A stretch of 64,000 bases of DNA. Source: Pseudolabrys sp. Lineage in GTDB: Bacteria > Pseudomonadota > Alphaproteobacteria > Rhizobiales > Xanthobacteraceae. A program made the translations under genes and the position numbers. Under the pieces are notes generated by a model. It saw nothing but the letters and a program-made list of their open reading frames with translations, was not told the origin of the DNA and made no database searches. The stretch spans positions 1-64,000 of the forward strand of contig JAHCKG010000017.1 in NCBI GenBank assembly GCA_026125895.1, written 5' to 3'. Shown in pieces: positions 16,856 to 25,329 of the stretch (its first letter is position 1; each line of letters opens with the position of its first letter).

Positions 16856-19438
16856 ATGTCGGGGCAATTGATCGGATCCCTCATCCTCTGGCTCATCGTG
16901 GCGGTGATCGTCATCGCGATCGTCGTCTACCTGGTGAACTGGCTTTATCGGCGCTCCTCGAAGGAGGTGTCGTTCGTCCGCACCGGTCTGTTCGGAGAAA
17001 AAGTGGTGATCAACGGCGGCGCCTTCGTGCTCCCGATCATCCACGACGTCACGCCGGTCAACATGAACGTCATCCGCATGGCGGTGACCCGCGCCAATGA
17101 CGAGGCGCTCATCACCCGCGACCGGATGCGCGTCGATATCGACGCCGAGTTCTATGTGCGCGTACGCCCGCAACGCGAAGCCGTATCCGTCGCCGCGGCC
17201 ACACTCGGCCGCCGCACGCTGCAGCCGGAACAGCTCAACACCCTCCTCTCCGGCCGACTCGTCTCGGCGCTGCGCTCGATCGCCTCCGAAATGACCATGG
17301 AGGAGATGCACGAGAAGCGCGGCACCTATGTGCAGCGCGTCAAGGAATCGGCCGCGGAGGCGTTCGACCAGAACGGCCTCGAATTGGAAAGCGTCGCCAT
17401 CACCAATCTCGACCAGACCGACCTGCAATATTTCAACCCGTCCAACCGCTTCGATGCCGAAGGTCTCACCCGGATCATCGGGGAGATCGAGGAAAAGCGG
17501 AAGCTGCGCAACGACATCGAACAGGATGCGATGATCAAGATTCGCACCCGCAACCTCGAAGCCGAGCGTCTGTCGCTCGATATCGAACGCGACAGCGAGT
17601 CAGCCAAGCTCGAACAGCAGCGCGAGATCGAGATTCGCCGCGCCATGCAGCGCGCCGAAGTCGCCCGCGAACGCGCCGCGCGCGACACCGAAGCCGAACA
17701 GGCGCTGATCCAGTCCCGCGAGGAAATCGAGAAATCCCGCATTTCCAACGAACGCGCCATCAGCGAAGCACGCATCGCCTCCGAGCGTGACATCCGCCAC
17801 AAGGAAATCGAGCGTACCCGTGCGGTCGAGGAAGCCGAAATCGCCGCACGCGAACTGGTCGAGAAGGCCCGCATCGCCAACGAGCAGACCATCAACGCCG
17901 CGCGCATCGCCTCCGAACGCGAGATCCGCCAGAAGGAAATCGAGCGCATGCGTGTGCTCGAAGCCGCCGAAATCTCGGCGCGCGAATCCACCGACAAGGC
18001 CCGCGTTCTTCAGGAAGCGGCGGTGAATGTCGAGCGCATCGCCCGCGAACAGGAAGTTCGCCACCTCGAAATCGAACGCACCCGCGCCCTCGAACAGGAA
18101 GATATCGCGGCGCGCGAAGAGATCGAAGCCGCCCGCATCGCCCACGAAGAGCGCGTTCAGGCCCTGCAGATCGCTCGCAACAAGGCCATCAACGCCGCGG
18201 AAATCGCTGCGCGCGAGTCGACCGAGGCCGCCCGCATCGCCCAGGAGAAGGCGACCCGGGAACTGGATATCCAGCGCACCGCGGCGCTCGAAGCCGAGGA
18301 AATCAAGAAGCGCGACAGTGTGGAGCGCCAGCGCATCGCCACCGAGCTCAAGCTCGAACAGGAGCGCATCGCCTCGACCAAGACGCGCGAAATGCTCCAG
18401 ATCGACCAGAAGAAGACCATCGAGGTCGCCGAGGAAGAGCGCGCCATTACGCTGGCGGCCAAGAAGGCCGAGCGCACCGACGCCGACAAGGCGCTGCGTC
18501 AGGCCGAGATCGTGGCGCGGCAGGAGGTCGAGAAGATCGACATCGCCCGCGAACAGGCGCTCGAAGCCGCGCGGGTGGAACGCAGGCGCGCGCTCGAACA
18601 GCTCGAAATCGCCCGCAATCAGTCGCTGCAGGAAGCGCAGATCACCTCGAACGAGGAAGTCGAGCGCGCCCGCATTTCGTCGGATCGCGGCCTCGACGAG
18701 GCGCGCGTCGGCCGCCAGCGCGATCTGCGCAAGCTGGAGATCGAGCGCGAGCGTGACGTCGAGAACGCGGCGATGGAAAAGGCCATCGCGCTTTATGCCA
18801 AGTCGCTCGAGGAGTCGGCCGCGCAGGTCAAGGCCGAACTCGCCCGCGCCAAGGCCGTGGAAGCCGAAGAGCTCGTCAAGACGGTTCAGGAAAGCGAATC
18901 CGCCAAACGCCGCAAGGCCGTGGAAGTCACCCTCGCCGAAAAGGCGGCGGAAGAGATGCGCATCGCCGCCGCGGCCGACAAAGTGCGCCGCGCCGTCGAG
19001 GCGGAATCGCAGAAACTGCTCTACGAAGCCGAGAACGTTCTCTCCGATGGCGCGCGCTACGGCCTGTTCCGCCGCCGCCTGCTCGACCGCATCGAGGGCA
19101 TCGTGCGCGAGAGCGTCAAGCCGATGGAGCGGATCGAAGGCATCAAGATTCTGCACGTCGATGGCCTCGGGGGCGTCGGCGGTGCCGGCAGTGCCGTGCG
19201 TTCACCCACCGACGAGGTGATCGAGAGCGCACTGCGCTATCGCGTCCAGGCGCCGCTGATCGACGAGGTGCTCAAGGAAATCGGCATTGAAGGCGGCAAT
19301 CTCGCCAAAATGGGCGGCCTCATCCGTGAGGCCAGCGACATGCAGCGCATCGGCAAGGACGCGAAGGCGAAAGACGGCGGCGGCGACGGAAGCGGCAGTA
19401 GCGGCGGCAGCGGCTCCGGCCGCAAGGCCAAGGAGTAA
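16856..19438 (+). CDS. Giant flotillin-like SPFH protein with long 11-residue-repeat coiled region
   Basis: An 860-residue membrane-anchored protein. Residues about 5-31 are a hydrophobic anchor (LIGSLILWLIVAVIVIAIVV). Residues about 35-195 are an SPFH/flotillin head (GGAFVLPIIHDVTPVNMNVI, and TMEEMHEKRGTYVQRVKES). Residues about 282-523 and 560-636 are built of 11-residue units with Ile or Val at the fourth position (for example EARIASERDIR, HKEIERTRAVE, EAEIAARELVE). A conserved C-terminal segment (ALRYRVQAPLIDEVLKEIGI) and a Gly/Ser-rich tail follow. Ordinary flotillins have about 450-530 residues, so the stalk is much expanded. SPFH proteins build cages or microdomains at membranes. An AGGAGA site precedes the ATG. 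Confidence 0.9.
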   Translation: MSGQLIGSLILWLIVAVIVIAIVVYLVNWLYRRSSKEVSFVRTGLFGEKVVINGGAFVLPIIHDVTPVNMNVIRMAVTRANDEALITRDRMRVDIDAEFYVRVRPQREAVSVAAATLGRRTLQPEQLNTLLSGRLVSALRSIASEMTMEEMHEKRGTYVQRVKESAAEAFDQNGLELESVAITNLDQTDLQYFNPSNRFDAEGLTRIIGEIEEKRKLRNDIEQDAMIKIRTRNLEAERLSLDIERDSESAKLEQQREIEIRRAMQRAEVARERAARDTEAEQALIQSREEIEKSRISNERAISEARIASERDIRHKEIERTRAVEEAEIAARELVEKARIANEQTINAARIASEREIRQKEIERMRVLEAAEISARESTDKARVLQEAAVNVERIAREQEVRHLEIERTRALEQEDIAAREEIEAARIAHEERVQALQIARNKAINAAEIAARESTEAARIAQEKATRELDIQRTAALEAEEIKKRDSVERQRIATELKLEQERIASTKTREMLQIDQKKTIEVAEEERAITLAAKKAERTDADKALRQAEIVARQEVEKIDIAREQALEAARVERRRALEQLEIARNQSLQEAQITSNEEVERARISSDRGLDEARVGRQRDLRKLEIERERDVENAAMEKAIALYAKSLEESAAQVKAELARAKAVEAEELVKTVQESESAKRRKAVEVTLAEKAAEEMRIAAAADKVRRAVEAESQKLLYEAENVLSDGARYGLFRRRLLDRIEGIVRESVKPMERIEGIKILHVDGLGGVGGAGSAVRSPTDEVIESALRYRVQAPLIDEVLKEIGIEGGNLAKMGGLIREASDMQRIGKDAKAKDGGGDGSGSSGGSGSGRKAKE
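17765..18160 (+). repeat. Three tandem imperfect 132-bp units inside the flotillin gene
   Basis: The units start at 17765, 17897 and 18029 and encode 44 residues each, that is four 11-residue blocks. Each begins with an ARIASE- or ERIARE-like block followed by KEIER/LEIER, AEIAARE/EDIAARE and a fourth ARI/ARV block. Homology is clearest at the protein level. The 11-residue phase continues on both sides with weaker 44-residue order, pointing to growth by internal duplication. Confidence 0.75.
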
Positions 19439-19444
19439 GCGACC

Positions 19445-19882
19445 ATGGCTCGGGTTTACGCCTCCAGCGTCATCGGCGCGCCGGCCAGCCGGGTCTGGGC
19501 CCGGGTGCGCGACTTCAACGGCCTGCCGAACTGGCATCCGGCCATCGCCGAAAGCCGCATCGAGAATAGCGAGCCGGCGGACAAGGTCGGCTGCGTCCGC
19601 GCCTTCTCGCTGCGCAACGGCGACCGCCTGCGCGAGCAGATGCTCGGCCTGTCCGACTACGACATGTTCTGCACCTACTCGATCCTCGACTCGCCGATGC
19701 CGCTGACCAACTACGTGGCGACCTTGCGGCTGACGCCGATCACCGACCACGACCGCACCTTCATCGAATGGTCGGCGGACTTCGATTGCGCCCCGGAGCG
19801 CGAGGCCGAACTGGTGTCCGGCATCGGCGGCAACGTGTTCCAGGCCGGCTTCGACGCCCTGAAACGCGCGTTCGGAGGCTGA
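19445..19882 (+). CDS. SRPBCC (START-like helix-grip) protein, first of a tandem pair
   Basis: This 145-residue soluble protein has the SRPBCC/polyketide-cyclase pattern: an N-terminal strand and helix (ASSVIGAPASRVWARVRDFN), LPNWHPAI, DKVGCVRAFSLRNGDRLREQ, and the long C-terminal helix (GNVFQAGFDALKRAF). These folds bind hydrophobic ligands or act as small-molecule lyases or cyclases. CoxG, a protein of CO-dehydrogenase operons that associates with the membrane, is of the same superfamily, and this gene lies just before a molybdenum hydroxylase. It is clearly paralogous to the next gene; both contain an identical 21-base block encoding DKVGCVR. The ATG at 19445 lies six bases after the flotillin stop. 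Confidence 0.88.
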   Translation: MARVYASSVIGAPASRVWARVRDFNGLPNWHPAIAESRIENSEPADKVGCVRAFSLRNGDRLREQMLGLSDYDMFCTYSILDSPMPLTNYVATLRLTPITDHDRTFIEWSADFDCAPEREAELVSGIGGNVFQAGFDALKRAFGG

Positions 19883-19883
19883 C

Positions 19884-20336
19884 GTGCCGAAGGTCGTCCG
19901 CAGCACGATCATCGATGTCCCGGTCGACCGGCTGTGGGCGGTCGTGCGCGATTTCAACGCCCACGACCAGTACCATCCAATTGTCGCCGCCAGCACCATC
20001 GAGCGCGGCTATCCGGTCGACAAGGTCGGCTGCGTCCGCCACTTCTTCCTCGCAGATGGCAGCGAACTACGCGAGCAACTGCTGTCGCTGTCCGATCTCG
20101 AAATGACCTACAGCTATTGCCTGCTCGACACGCCGATCCCGCTCTTCAACTACGTCGCCCATATCCGCCTGCTGCCGGTCACCGACGGCAATCGCAGCTT
20201 CTGGCATTGGGAAAGCCGCTTCACCACGCCGCCGGGGCGCGAGGAAGAATTGGCGCGCAAGGTGGGCGAAGACGTCTATGTCGCCGGCATGGAAGCCGTG
20301 CGCCATCTCCCTGAACTTCAACGAGAGGGCATCTGA
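19884..20336 (+). CDS. SRPBCC (START-like helix-grip) protein, second of a tandem pair
   Basis: This 150-residue paralogue of the preceding protein lies one base downstream of it. Matching elements are RLWAVVRDFNAHDQYHPIV, DKVGCVRHFFLADGSELREQ, LLDTPIPLFNYVAHIRL and a C-terminal helix (VGEDVYVAGMEAVRHLPEL). Two copies in succession suggest either a heterodimer or two different ligands. Position directly in front of the FAD-binding subunit suggests a CoxG-like maturation, delivery or membrane-docking role for the hydroxylase (inference from context). Alternatively it may act on the hydroxylated product. Confidence 0.88.
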   Translation: MPKVVRSTIIDVPVDRLWAVVRDFNAHDQYHPIVAASTIERGYPVDKVGCVRHFFLADGSELREQLLSLSDLEMTYSYCLLDTPIPLFNYVAHIRLLPVTDGNRSFWHWESRFTTPPGREEELARKVGEDVYVAGMEAVRHLPELQREGI

Positions 20337-20337
20337 C

Positions 20338-21162
20338 ATGGCGCTCCAGGTACGCGTCGCCATCACCATGGCGGAAGCCGCCGGCATTCTCGGCGCCGAT
20401 CAGCGCACTCGCCTGCTCTCCGGCGGCACGCTGGTCATGCGTGACGTCAATGAAGGCCGCTTCCTCGACGGCACGCTGCTACGCCTCACCGATCCCGCCT
20501 ATCGCCAGATCAATGCCTCCGGCGCTCGCGTCGAGCTCGGTGCCGGCACGACCATGGCGATGGTGCTGGCCAATCACGACCTCGCCTTCCTCCACCCGGT
20601 TGCCCGGGCTATCGGCGGACCGGCCGTGCGGCAGATGGCGACGCTCGGCGGCAATCTGTTCGCCGAAACGCCTTACGGCGACTTCGCTGTCGCGCTGCTG
20701 GCGCTCGACGCGCAGGTGATGGTGCAGTCGAGTTACGGCTCGGCGCGTGCCATCGCGATCGAGGAATTCCTCAATAGCCGGGAGCGCGGCATCTCCGGCC
20801 TCGTCACCGCCGTTCAATTCGCCAAGCCACAGAACACCGCCGACTTCCGCTTCCGCAAGATCAGCCGGGTCAAGCCGAAGGGCATTTCGGTGATGAGCAT
20901 TGCCGCGCACCTGCCGAATTCCGCCAGCCGGATCAGCCAGGCCCGCGTCGCCTACGGCGCCATGGCGCCGACGCCCGTGCGCGCGCGCGGCGTCGAACGC
21001 GCGCTCGAAGGCAAGCCGCTCGATGCCGCCGCCATTCAGGCCGCGAAAGCTGTCGCGCTCGAAGGCACCCGCCCCGCCACCGATGCCATCGCATCCGACT
21101 GGTACCGCCGCGAAGTCGCGCCGGTGCATCTCGGCCGGCTGCTCGCCGACGAAGGACGCTGA
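20338..21162 (+). CDS. FAD-binding subunit of a xanthine-dehydrogenase-family molybdenum hydroxylase
   Basis: This 274-residue medium subunit corresponds to CoxM/NdhF-type proteins. The two flavin-binding loops are visible: TRLLSGGTLVM near residue 25 and GGPAVRQMATLGGNLF near residue 90. The C-terminal CO-dehydrogenase flavoprotein domain follows (FRFRKISRVKPKGISVMSIAA). It passes electrons from the [2Fe-2S] subunit to an acceptor through FAD. It starts one base after the second SRPBCC gene and is followed 10 bases later by the iron-sulfur subunit, giving the order FAD, FeS, Mo. The ATG at 20338 is used since the longer frame overlaps the upstream gene. Confidence 0.92.
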   Translation: MALQVRVAITMAEAAGILGADQRTRLLSGGTLVMRDVNEGRFLDGTLLRLTDPAYRQINASGARVELGAGTTMAMVLANHDLAFLHPVARAIGGPAVRQMATLGGNLFAETPYGDFAVALLALDAQVMVQSSYGSARAIAIEEFLNSRERGISGLVTAVQFAKPQNTADFRFRKISRVKPKGISVMSIAAHLPNSASRISQARVAYGAMAPTPVRARGVERALEGKPLDAAAIQAAKAVALEGTRPATDAIASDWYRREVAPVHLGRLLADEGR

Positions 21163-21172
21163 GGAGAACCGC

Positions 21173-21655
21173 ATGGCCAAAAGTCCCGTCCAGTTTCGCC
21201 TCAACGGTTCCGACCGAGCGACCTTCGTCGATCCCGGCGACAATCTTCTGACCACGCTGCGGCGCGGGCTCAACGAGTTCGGCCCGAAATACGGCTGCGG
21301 CCAGGGCGCCTGCGGCGTCTGTACAGTACTGGTCGACGGTCAGCCCCACCTCTCCTGCCTCACATTGGCGGTCGCCTGCGAGGGCCGCCATGTCGAGACG
21401 GTGTCCGGGATGGCGGATGGCCCGAACCTGCATCCGCTGCAAAACGCGTTCATGGACAATTTCGCGGCGCAGTGCGGCTTCTGCACGCCGGGCATGCTGA
21501 TGGCGGCGCGCGCCCTGCTCGAGCGCAACCCGAACCCGACCCGCGAAGATGTTGTCGAGGCCATCGCCGGCAATATCTGCCGCTGCACCGGTTACGAACC
21601 GATCATCGCCGCCATCCTCGCCGCTGCCGGCAACCGCAACCAGCGGCAGGCCTGA
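21173..21655 (+). CDS. [2Fe-2S] subunit of the molybdenum hydroxylase
   Basis: This 160-residue small subunit has all eight cluster cysteines. The plant-ferredoxin-type cluster is held by CGQGACGVC and a later Cys in HLSCLTLA (about residues 43-65). The second cluster is held by CGFCTPGM and CRCTGYEP in the helical C-terminal domain. The length is typical of CoxS/NdhS. It carries electrons from the molybdenum site to FAD. The ATG at 21173 follows a GAGGAGA ribosome binding site. Confidence 0.95.
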   Translation: MAKSPVQFRLNGSDRATFVDPGDNLLTTLRRGLNEFGPKYGCGQGACGVCTVLVDGQPHLSCLTLAVACEGRHVETVSGMADGPNLHPLQNAFMDNFAAQCGFCTPGMLMAARALLERNPNPTREDVVEAIAGNICRCTGYEPIIAAILAAAGNRNQRQA

Positions 21656-21666
21656 AGGAGAACGCG

Positions 21667-23412
21667 ATGCTCGAATTCAGGAAAGACCTTTTCGCCAACG
21701 AGCGCGACGACAATCTCAACGTCGTCGGCAAGGGCGTCCAGCGCCAGGACATGCCGGGCCATGTCACCGGCCGCTCGCCGTTCTTCGACGATCATGTCTT
21801 CGAGGGCTTGCTGCATCTCAAGGTCGTGCGCAGCCCGCATCATCACGCGCGCATCCGCTCCATCGACACCAGCGCCGCCGAGCGTGCGCCGGGCGTCAAG
21901 CGCATCCTGCGCGCCGCCGATGTACCGCTGAACAAGAACACCCTGCTGAGCCTGATCGGCTTCGGCAAGGACGATGAGCCCTCGCTTGCCGTCGACAAGG
22001 TTCACTACAAGGGCGAGCCGGTCGTCGCCGTCATTGCCGACAGCGAAGCCGCGGCTCTTGCCGGGCGCAACCTCGTGCGCATCGACTACGAGGCCCTGCC
22101 CCATGTGTTCGACGTCGAGGACGCGCTCAAGCCCGGCGCCCCAGTCGTCAACGAGACCTATCCGAACAATTACTTCGAGTACCACGAGAAGTTCGATCAC
22201 CAGAAGCTGCGCTTCGGCGACACCGAAAAGGCCTTCCGTTCCGCCGACATCGTGATGGAAGAACGCTACCAGATGTCGCCGATCGAGCATGCGCCGACGG
22301 AGACCAACGGCTCGATCGCAGCGCCGGAGCAGGACAACCGCTTCGTCGTACATTCCTGCGCGCAGGGGCTTTTCTTTTCGCTAGGCACCGCCGCCAAGAT
22401 CCTCAAGCTGGATTCCAACCGGCTGCATTTCATCGGCGGTACGGTCGGCGGCGGCTTCGGCGGCAAGGTGGATTCGATCACCGAGCCGCTCGCCGTCCTC
22501 GGCGCCATGATGACCGGGCGGCCGGTGCGTTACGTGCTCGATCGCGAAGAGGAGATGCTGTACGGGTCGCCGCGCGGCGCCGAACGCATCTACGTCAAAG
22601 ACGGCGTGATGCGCGATGGCCGCATCGTCGCGCGCCACATTCGCTCCTATTTCGACGCCGGCGCCTATACACGCCTCTCCTCCTACGCCGCAGTGAAGTG
22701 CACGGCGCATGTGCCGGGCCCGTATTGGGTGCCGAACGTGTCGTCGGACATTTATGTCACCTACACCAATCGTTGCCCCTCTACCGCCATGCGCGGGTTC
22801 GGCATCACGGCGGTCGATTTCGCCATCGAGGTGCAGATGGACAAACTGGCCCATGCCGTGAACATGGACCCGATGGAATTCCGCATCCTCAACGCCTATC
22901 GCGACGGGGACATGAAGCCACACCGGCGTGTCGCCAAGAACACGGCGCTGATCGAATGCGTGCAGGTCGCGGCGGACAAGGCGCACTGGCCGATCTCGGA
23001 CAACGCCAAACGAATGTCGTCGCTGGTCGGCGGCGGCGAAGGCGAGCGCAGCCAGATCCCGGCGACGCCGATTGACCAACGTGGCCAGATCGGCCGGCCC
23101 GAGACGCGCAACGCGCCGTCGACGCAGACGCTGCCGGCCGGCACCTCGCGCATCGCGCTGTCGAAGCAGCCCGAGATGGAAGGCAGCCGCGACGCGCGGC
23201 CGGCGGCCGCGAATGTGCCGCGCTACGAGCCGGCGCGTCCGATGGGCCAACCGGCCGTGCAGGCGCCCGCGCCGCTCGCACCCTCGGCACCCTCGGCACC
23301 GCTGCCACATGCCGCGCCGCCAGCGCCGCCTCCGCCCGCACCGACGCCCGGCGCGACATCGCAACACGGCGCGATGCGCTTCTCGTCCGTCTTCGGCACC
23401 AGGAGGCGCTGA
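21667..23412 (+). CDS. Molybdopterin-binding subunit of the hydroxylase, N-terminal half, with Pro/Ala-rich tail
   Basis: This 581-residue protein covers only the first part of a xanthine-dehydrogenase-type large subunit, which is normally a single chain of about 750-800 residues. It contains the a/b hammerhead domain (VTGRSPFFDDHVFEGLLHLKV), the cofactor loop GGTVGGGFGGK (near 257-267) and the substrate-pocket motif STAMRGFG (about 371-378). The pocket motif matches the xanthine dehydrogenase TAFRGFG pattern and not the AYRCSFR loop of CO dehydrogenase. From about residue 450 it becomes low-complexity, ending in a Pro/Ala-rich stretch (about 515-565), where the normal chain would continue. 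The remainder is encoded by the next gene, one base downstream. Confidence 0.9.
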   Translation: MLEFRKDLFANERDDNLNVVGKGVQRQDMPGHVTGRSPFFDDHVFEGLLHLKVVRSPHHHARIRSIDTSAAERAPGVKRILRAADVPLNKNTLLSLIGFGKDDEPSLAVDKVHYKGEPVVAVIADSEAAALAGRNLVRIDYEALPHVFDVEDALKPGAPVVNETYPNNYFEYHEKFDHQKLRFGDTEKAFRSADIVMEERYQMSPIEHAPTETNGSIAAPEQDNRFVVHSCAQGLFFSLGTAAKILKLDSNRLHFIGGTVGGGFGGKVDSITEPLAVLGAMMTGRPVRYVLDREEEMLYGSPRGAERIYVKDGVMRDGRIVARHIRSYFDAGAYTRLSSYAAVKCTAHVPGPYWVPNVSSDIYVTYTNRCPSTAMRGFGITAVDFAIEVQMDKLAHAVNMDPMEFRILNAYRDGDMKPHRRVAKNTALIECVQVAADKAHWPISDNAKRMSSLVGGGEGERSQIPATPIDQRGQIGRPETRNAPSTQTLPAGTSRIALSKQPEMEGSRDARPAAANVPRYEPARPMGQPAVQAPAPLAPSAPSAPLPHAAPPAPPPPAPTPGATSQHGAMRFSSVFGTRRR

Positions 23413-23413
23413 C

Positions 23414-24442
23414 ATGGCACGCTACAAAGGCCGCGGCATGGCCTCGATCAACTACCCGATCGGCATGAACCTCGGCGGCGATCCCAGCCAGGCGCTGATC
23501 CATTCCAACCCGGACGGCAAGTTCACGGTCGCGCTCTCGGCCATCGATCTCGGCCAGGGCATGAAGCAGGTGACGCGGCAGGTGGCGGCGGAAACGCTCG
23601 GCGTGCCGGTCGAGGATGTCTATGTCGACACCGCCGACAGCGACACCGGCCCGCACGACATGGGCTCCTTCGCCTCGCGCGGCACGCACCGCATGGGCAA
23701 TGCCGTGATCGCCGCGGCGCGCGAGGCGCGCGGCGTGCTGCTTGAAGCGGCGGCGGAAGAGCTCGAAGTCAACGCCGCCGATCTCGTCACCGATGGCCGC
23801 GGAAACATCCACGTGCGCGGCGCGCCGTCGCGTTCGATCACGGTGCGCGCCACCGCGCAGGCCGCGCAGTTCAAGCAGGGCAAGACCATTGCCGGGCGCG
23901 GCATCTTCCTCATCCCGCTGTCGGCGGTCGATGCCGAGACCGGCGAGATGAATCCCAATACCGCTTTCGCCCATGCCTGTCTGGTCGCCGACGTCGAAGT
24001 CGATGACGAGACCGGGGAAGTCGCCCTGCTCGGCATCACCAGCGCCTATGAACTCGGCCGCGCGCTCAATCCGAAAATGGTCGAGCAGCAACTGGTTGGC
24101 GGCGCCTGGATGGGCCAGAGCCACGCGCTGTATGAAACGCCCGAGCCATACTATCCTAATCCGGATCACGGCCCGCGCGACTTCAATGAATATCTGATGC
24201 CGGGCCCCGGCGACATCGCGCCCTACTCGGTCACCATCCTCGAGCGTCCCGCGCCGGATGGTCCGTTTGGTGGCAAAGGCCCCGGCGAGATGTGCGCCAA
24301 TCCGGTGCTGCCGGCGGTCGCCAATGCCGTGTTCAACGCCGTCGGCGTGCGCGTCGATGAACTGCCGATCACGCCCGAGAAGGTGTTGCGCGGTCTGCGC
24401 GCCAATGGCGGCGCCAAGCCGCAAGCGCGCCGGGGCAACTGA
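23414..24442 (+). CDS. Molybdopterin-binding subunit of the hydroxylase, C-terminal half
   Basis: This 342-residue protein corresponds to the second molybdopterin-binding domain. It begins ARYKGRGMASINYPIGMNLGG and contains AIDLGQGMKQVTRQVAAETLGV, the SFASRGTHRMGNAV helix, and FGGKGPGEMCANPVLPAVA near residue 280, whose Glu is the catalytic base of the family. Its sequence takes up where the preceding protein loses homology, so the pair makes one active site. Eubacterium barkeri nicotinate dehydrogenase has a similarly split large subunit (NdhL and NdhM), which is a precedent and not proof of substrate. The gene has its own ATG at 23414 right after the previous stop. Confidence 0.92.
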   Translation: MARYKGRGMASINYPIGMNLGGDPSQALIHSNPDGKFTVALSAIDLGQGMKQVTRQVAAETLGVPVEDVYVDTADSDTGPHDMGSFASRGTHRMGNAVIAAAREARGVLLEAAAEELEVNAADLVTDGRGNIHVRGAPSRSITVRATAQAAQFKQGKTIAGRGIFLIPLSAVDAETGEMNPNTAFAHACLVADVEVDDETGEVALLGITSAYELGRALNPKMVEQQLVGGAWMGQSHALYETPEPYYPNPDHGPRDFNEYLMPGPGDIAPYSVTILERPAPDGPFGGKGPGEMCANPVLPAVANAVFNAVGVRVDELPITPEKVLRGLRANGGAKPQARRGN

Positions 24443-24444
24443 CC

Positions 24445-25329
24445 ATGGCCTTGCGCACGACCATCGCCGGCATTTCCAGCCCCGAAGCGCTCGCCGACGC
24501 GCTGCGGTCGGCTCTCTATCTCGCCGACGACGGCATCGCGACTGCTGGCTATCTGGCACTGGCGCTCGGCAAGCCATTGCTGCTCGAGGGCGCGCCGGGC
24601 GTCGGCAAGACCGAAGCGGCGAAGGCAATTGCCGGCATTCTCGGGCGGCAATTGATCCGCCTGCAATGTTTCGAGGGCATCGACGCCGCCGCCGCGCTTT
24701 ATGAATGGAACTATCCGCGCCAGATGCTGGCAATACGCCAGGCCCAGGACGGCAACAACGTCGATATCTACCGCGACGAGTTCCTGATAGAGCGGCCGAT
24801 GCTCACCGCCTTGCGACGGCCGGAATCCACCGTGCTGCTGATCGACGAAATCGACCGCTCCGACCACGAATTTGAAGCGTTCCTGCTCGAGTTCCTGTCG
24901 GACTTCTCGATCTCTATCCCTGAGCGCGGCACCTTGCGCGCGGCGGAGCGGCCGGTGGTGATCCTCACCTCAAACCGCACGCGCGACCTGCACGAAGCGC
25001 TGCGGCGCCGCTGCGTCTACCACTACATCGCCTATCCCGATCCGGCGCGCGAAGCCGAGATCATCATGCTGCGCTCGTCCGCCGTCGCCGAAAGCACGGC
25101 GCGCGCTGTGGTCGCCGCCGTCGGCATCCTGCGCAACGAGCCATTGTCGAAACCGCCCGGCGTCGCCGAAGCAGTCGACTGGGCCGAAGCCGCGACGGCG
25201 CTGGCCCGCACCGGCGCCTCCTGGCCGGAAGCGTTCCGCCGCTCGCTCGGCGCGGCGATCAAAGATGAGGAAGACCTCGCGCATCTGCGCCCGCGCCTCG
25301 CGCAATTCATCCCGGGAATGGCGGCATGA
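24445..25329 (+). CDS. MoxR-family AAA+ ATPase (CoxD-like)
   Basis: This 294-residue ATPase has Walker A GAPGVGKTEAAK (near residue 50), Walker B VLLIDEIDRSD (near 130), and the sensor-1 region VVILTSNRTRDLHEALRRRC. In CO-dehydrogenase operons CoxD, a MoxR ATPase, works with the VWA protein CoxE to complete the molybdenum-copper site. Here the same pair follows a hydroxylase whose pocket is xanthine-dehydrogenase-like, so it may serve active-site maturation or assembly of the split enzyme. It begins two bases after the hydroxylase and overlaps the VWA gene by four bases. Confidence 0.93.
   Translation: MALRTTIAGISSPEALADALRSALYLADDGIATAGYLALALGKPLLLEGAPGVGKTEAAKAIAGILGRQLIRLQCFEGIDAAAALYEWNYPRQMLAIRQAQDGNNVDIYRDEFLIERPMLTALRRPESTVLLIDEIDRSDHEFEAFLLEFLSDFSISIPERGTLRAAERPVVILTSNRTRDLHEALRRRCVYHYIAYPDPAREAEIIMLRSSAVAESTARAVVAAVGILRNEPLSKPPGVAEAVDWAEAATALARTGASWPEAFRRSLGAAIKDEEDLAHLRPRLAQFIPGMAA

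Noticed and set aside
17765-18160. Regular 132-bp repeats as a CRISPR or intergenic repeat array
   Set aside because: The units are in frame inside the flotillin gene, differ by codon-level substitutions and have no spacers.
20338-24442. The molybdenum hydroxylase as an aerobic CO dehydrogenase
   Set aside because: The CoxL copper-site loop AYRCSFR is absent; the pocket reads STAMRGFG as in xanthine-type enzymes, and the large subunit is split.
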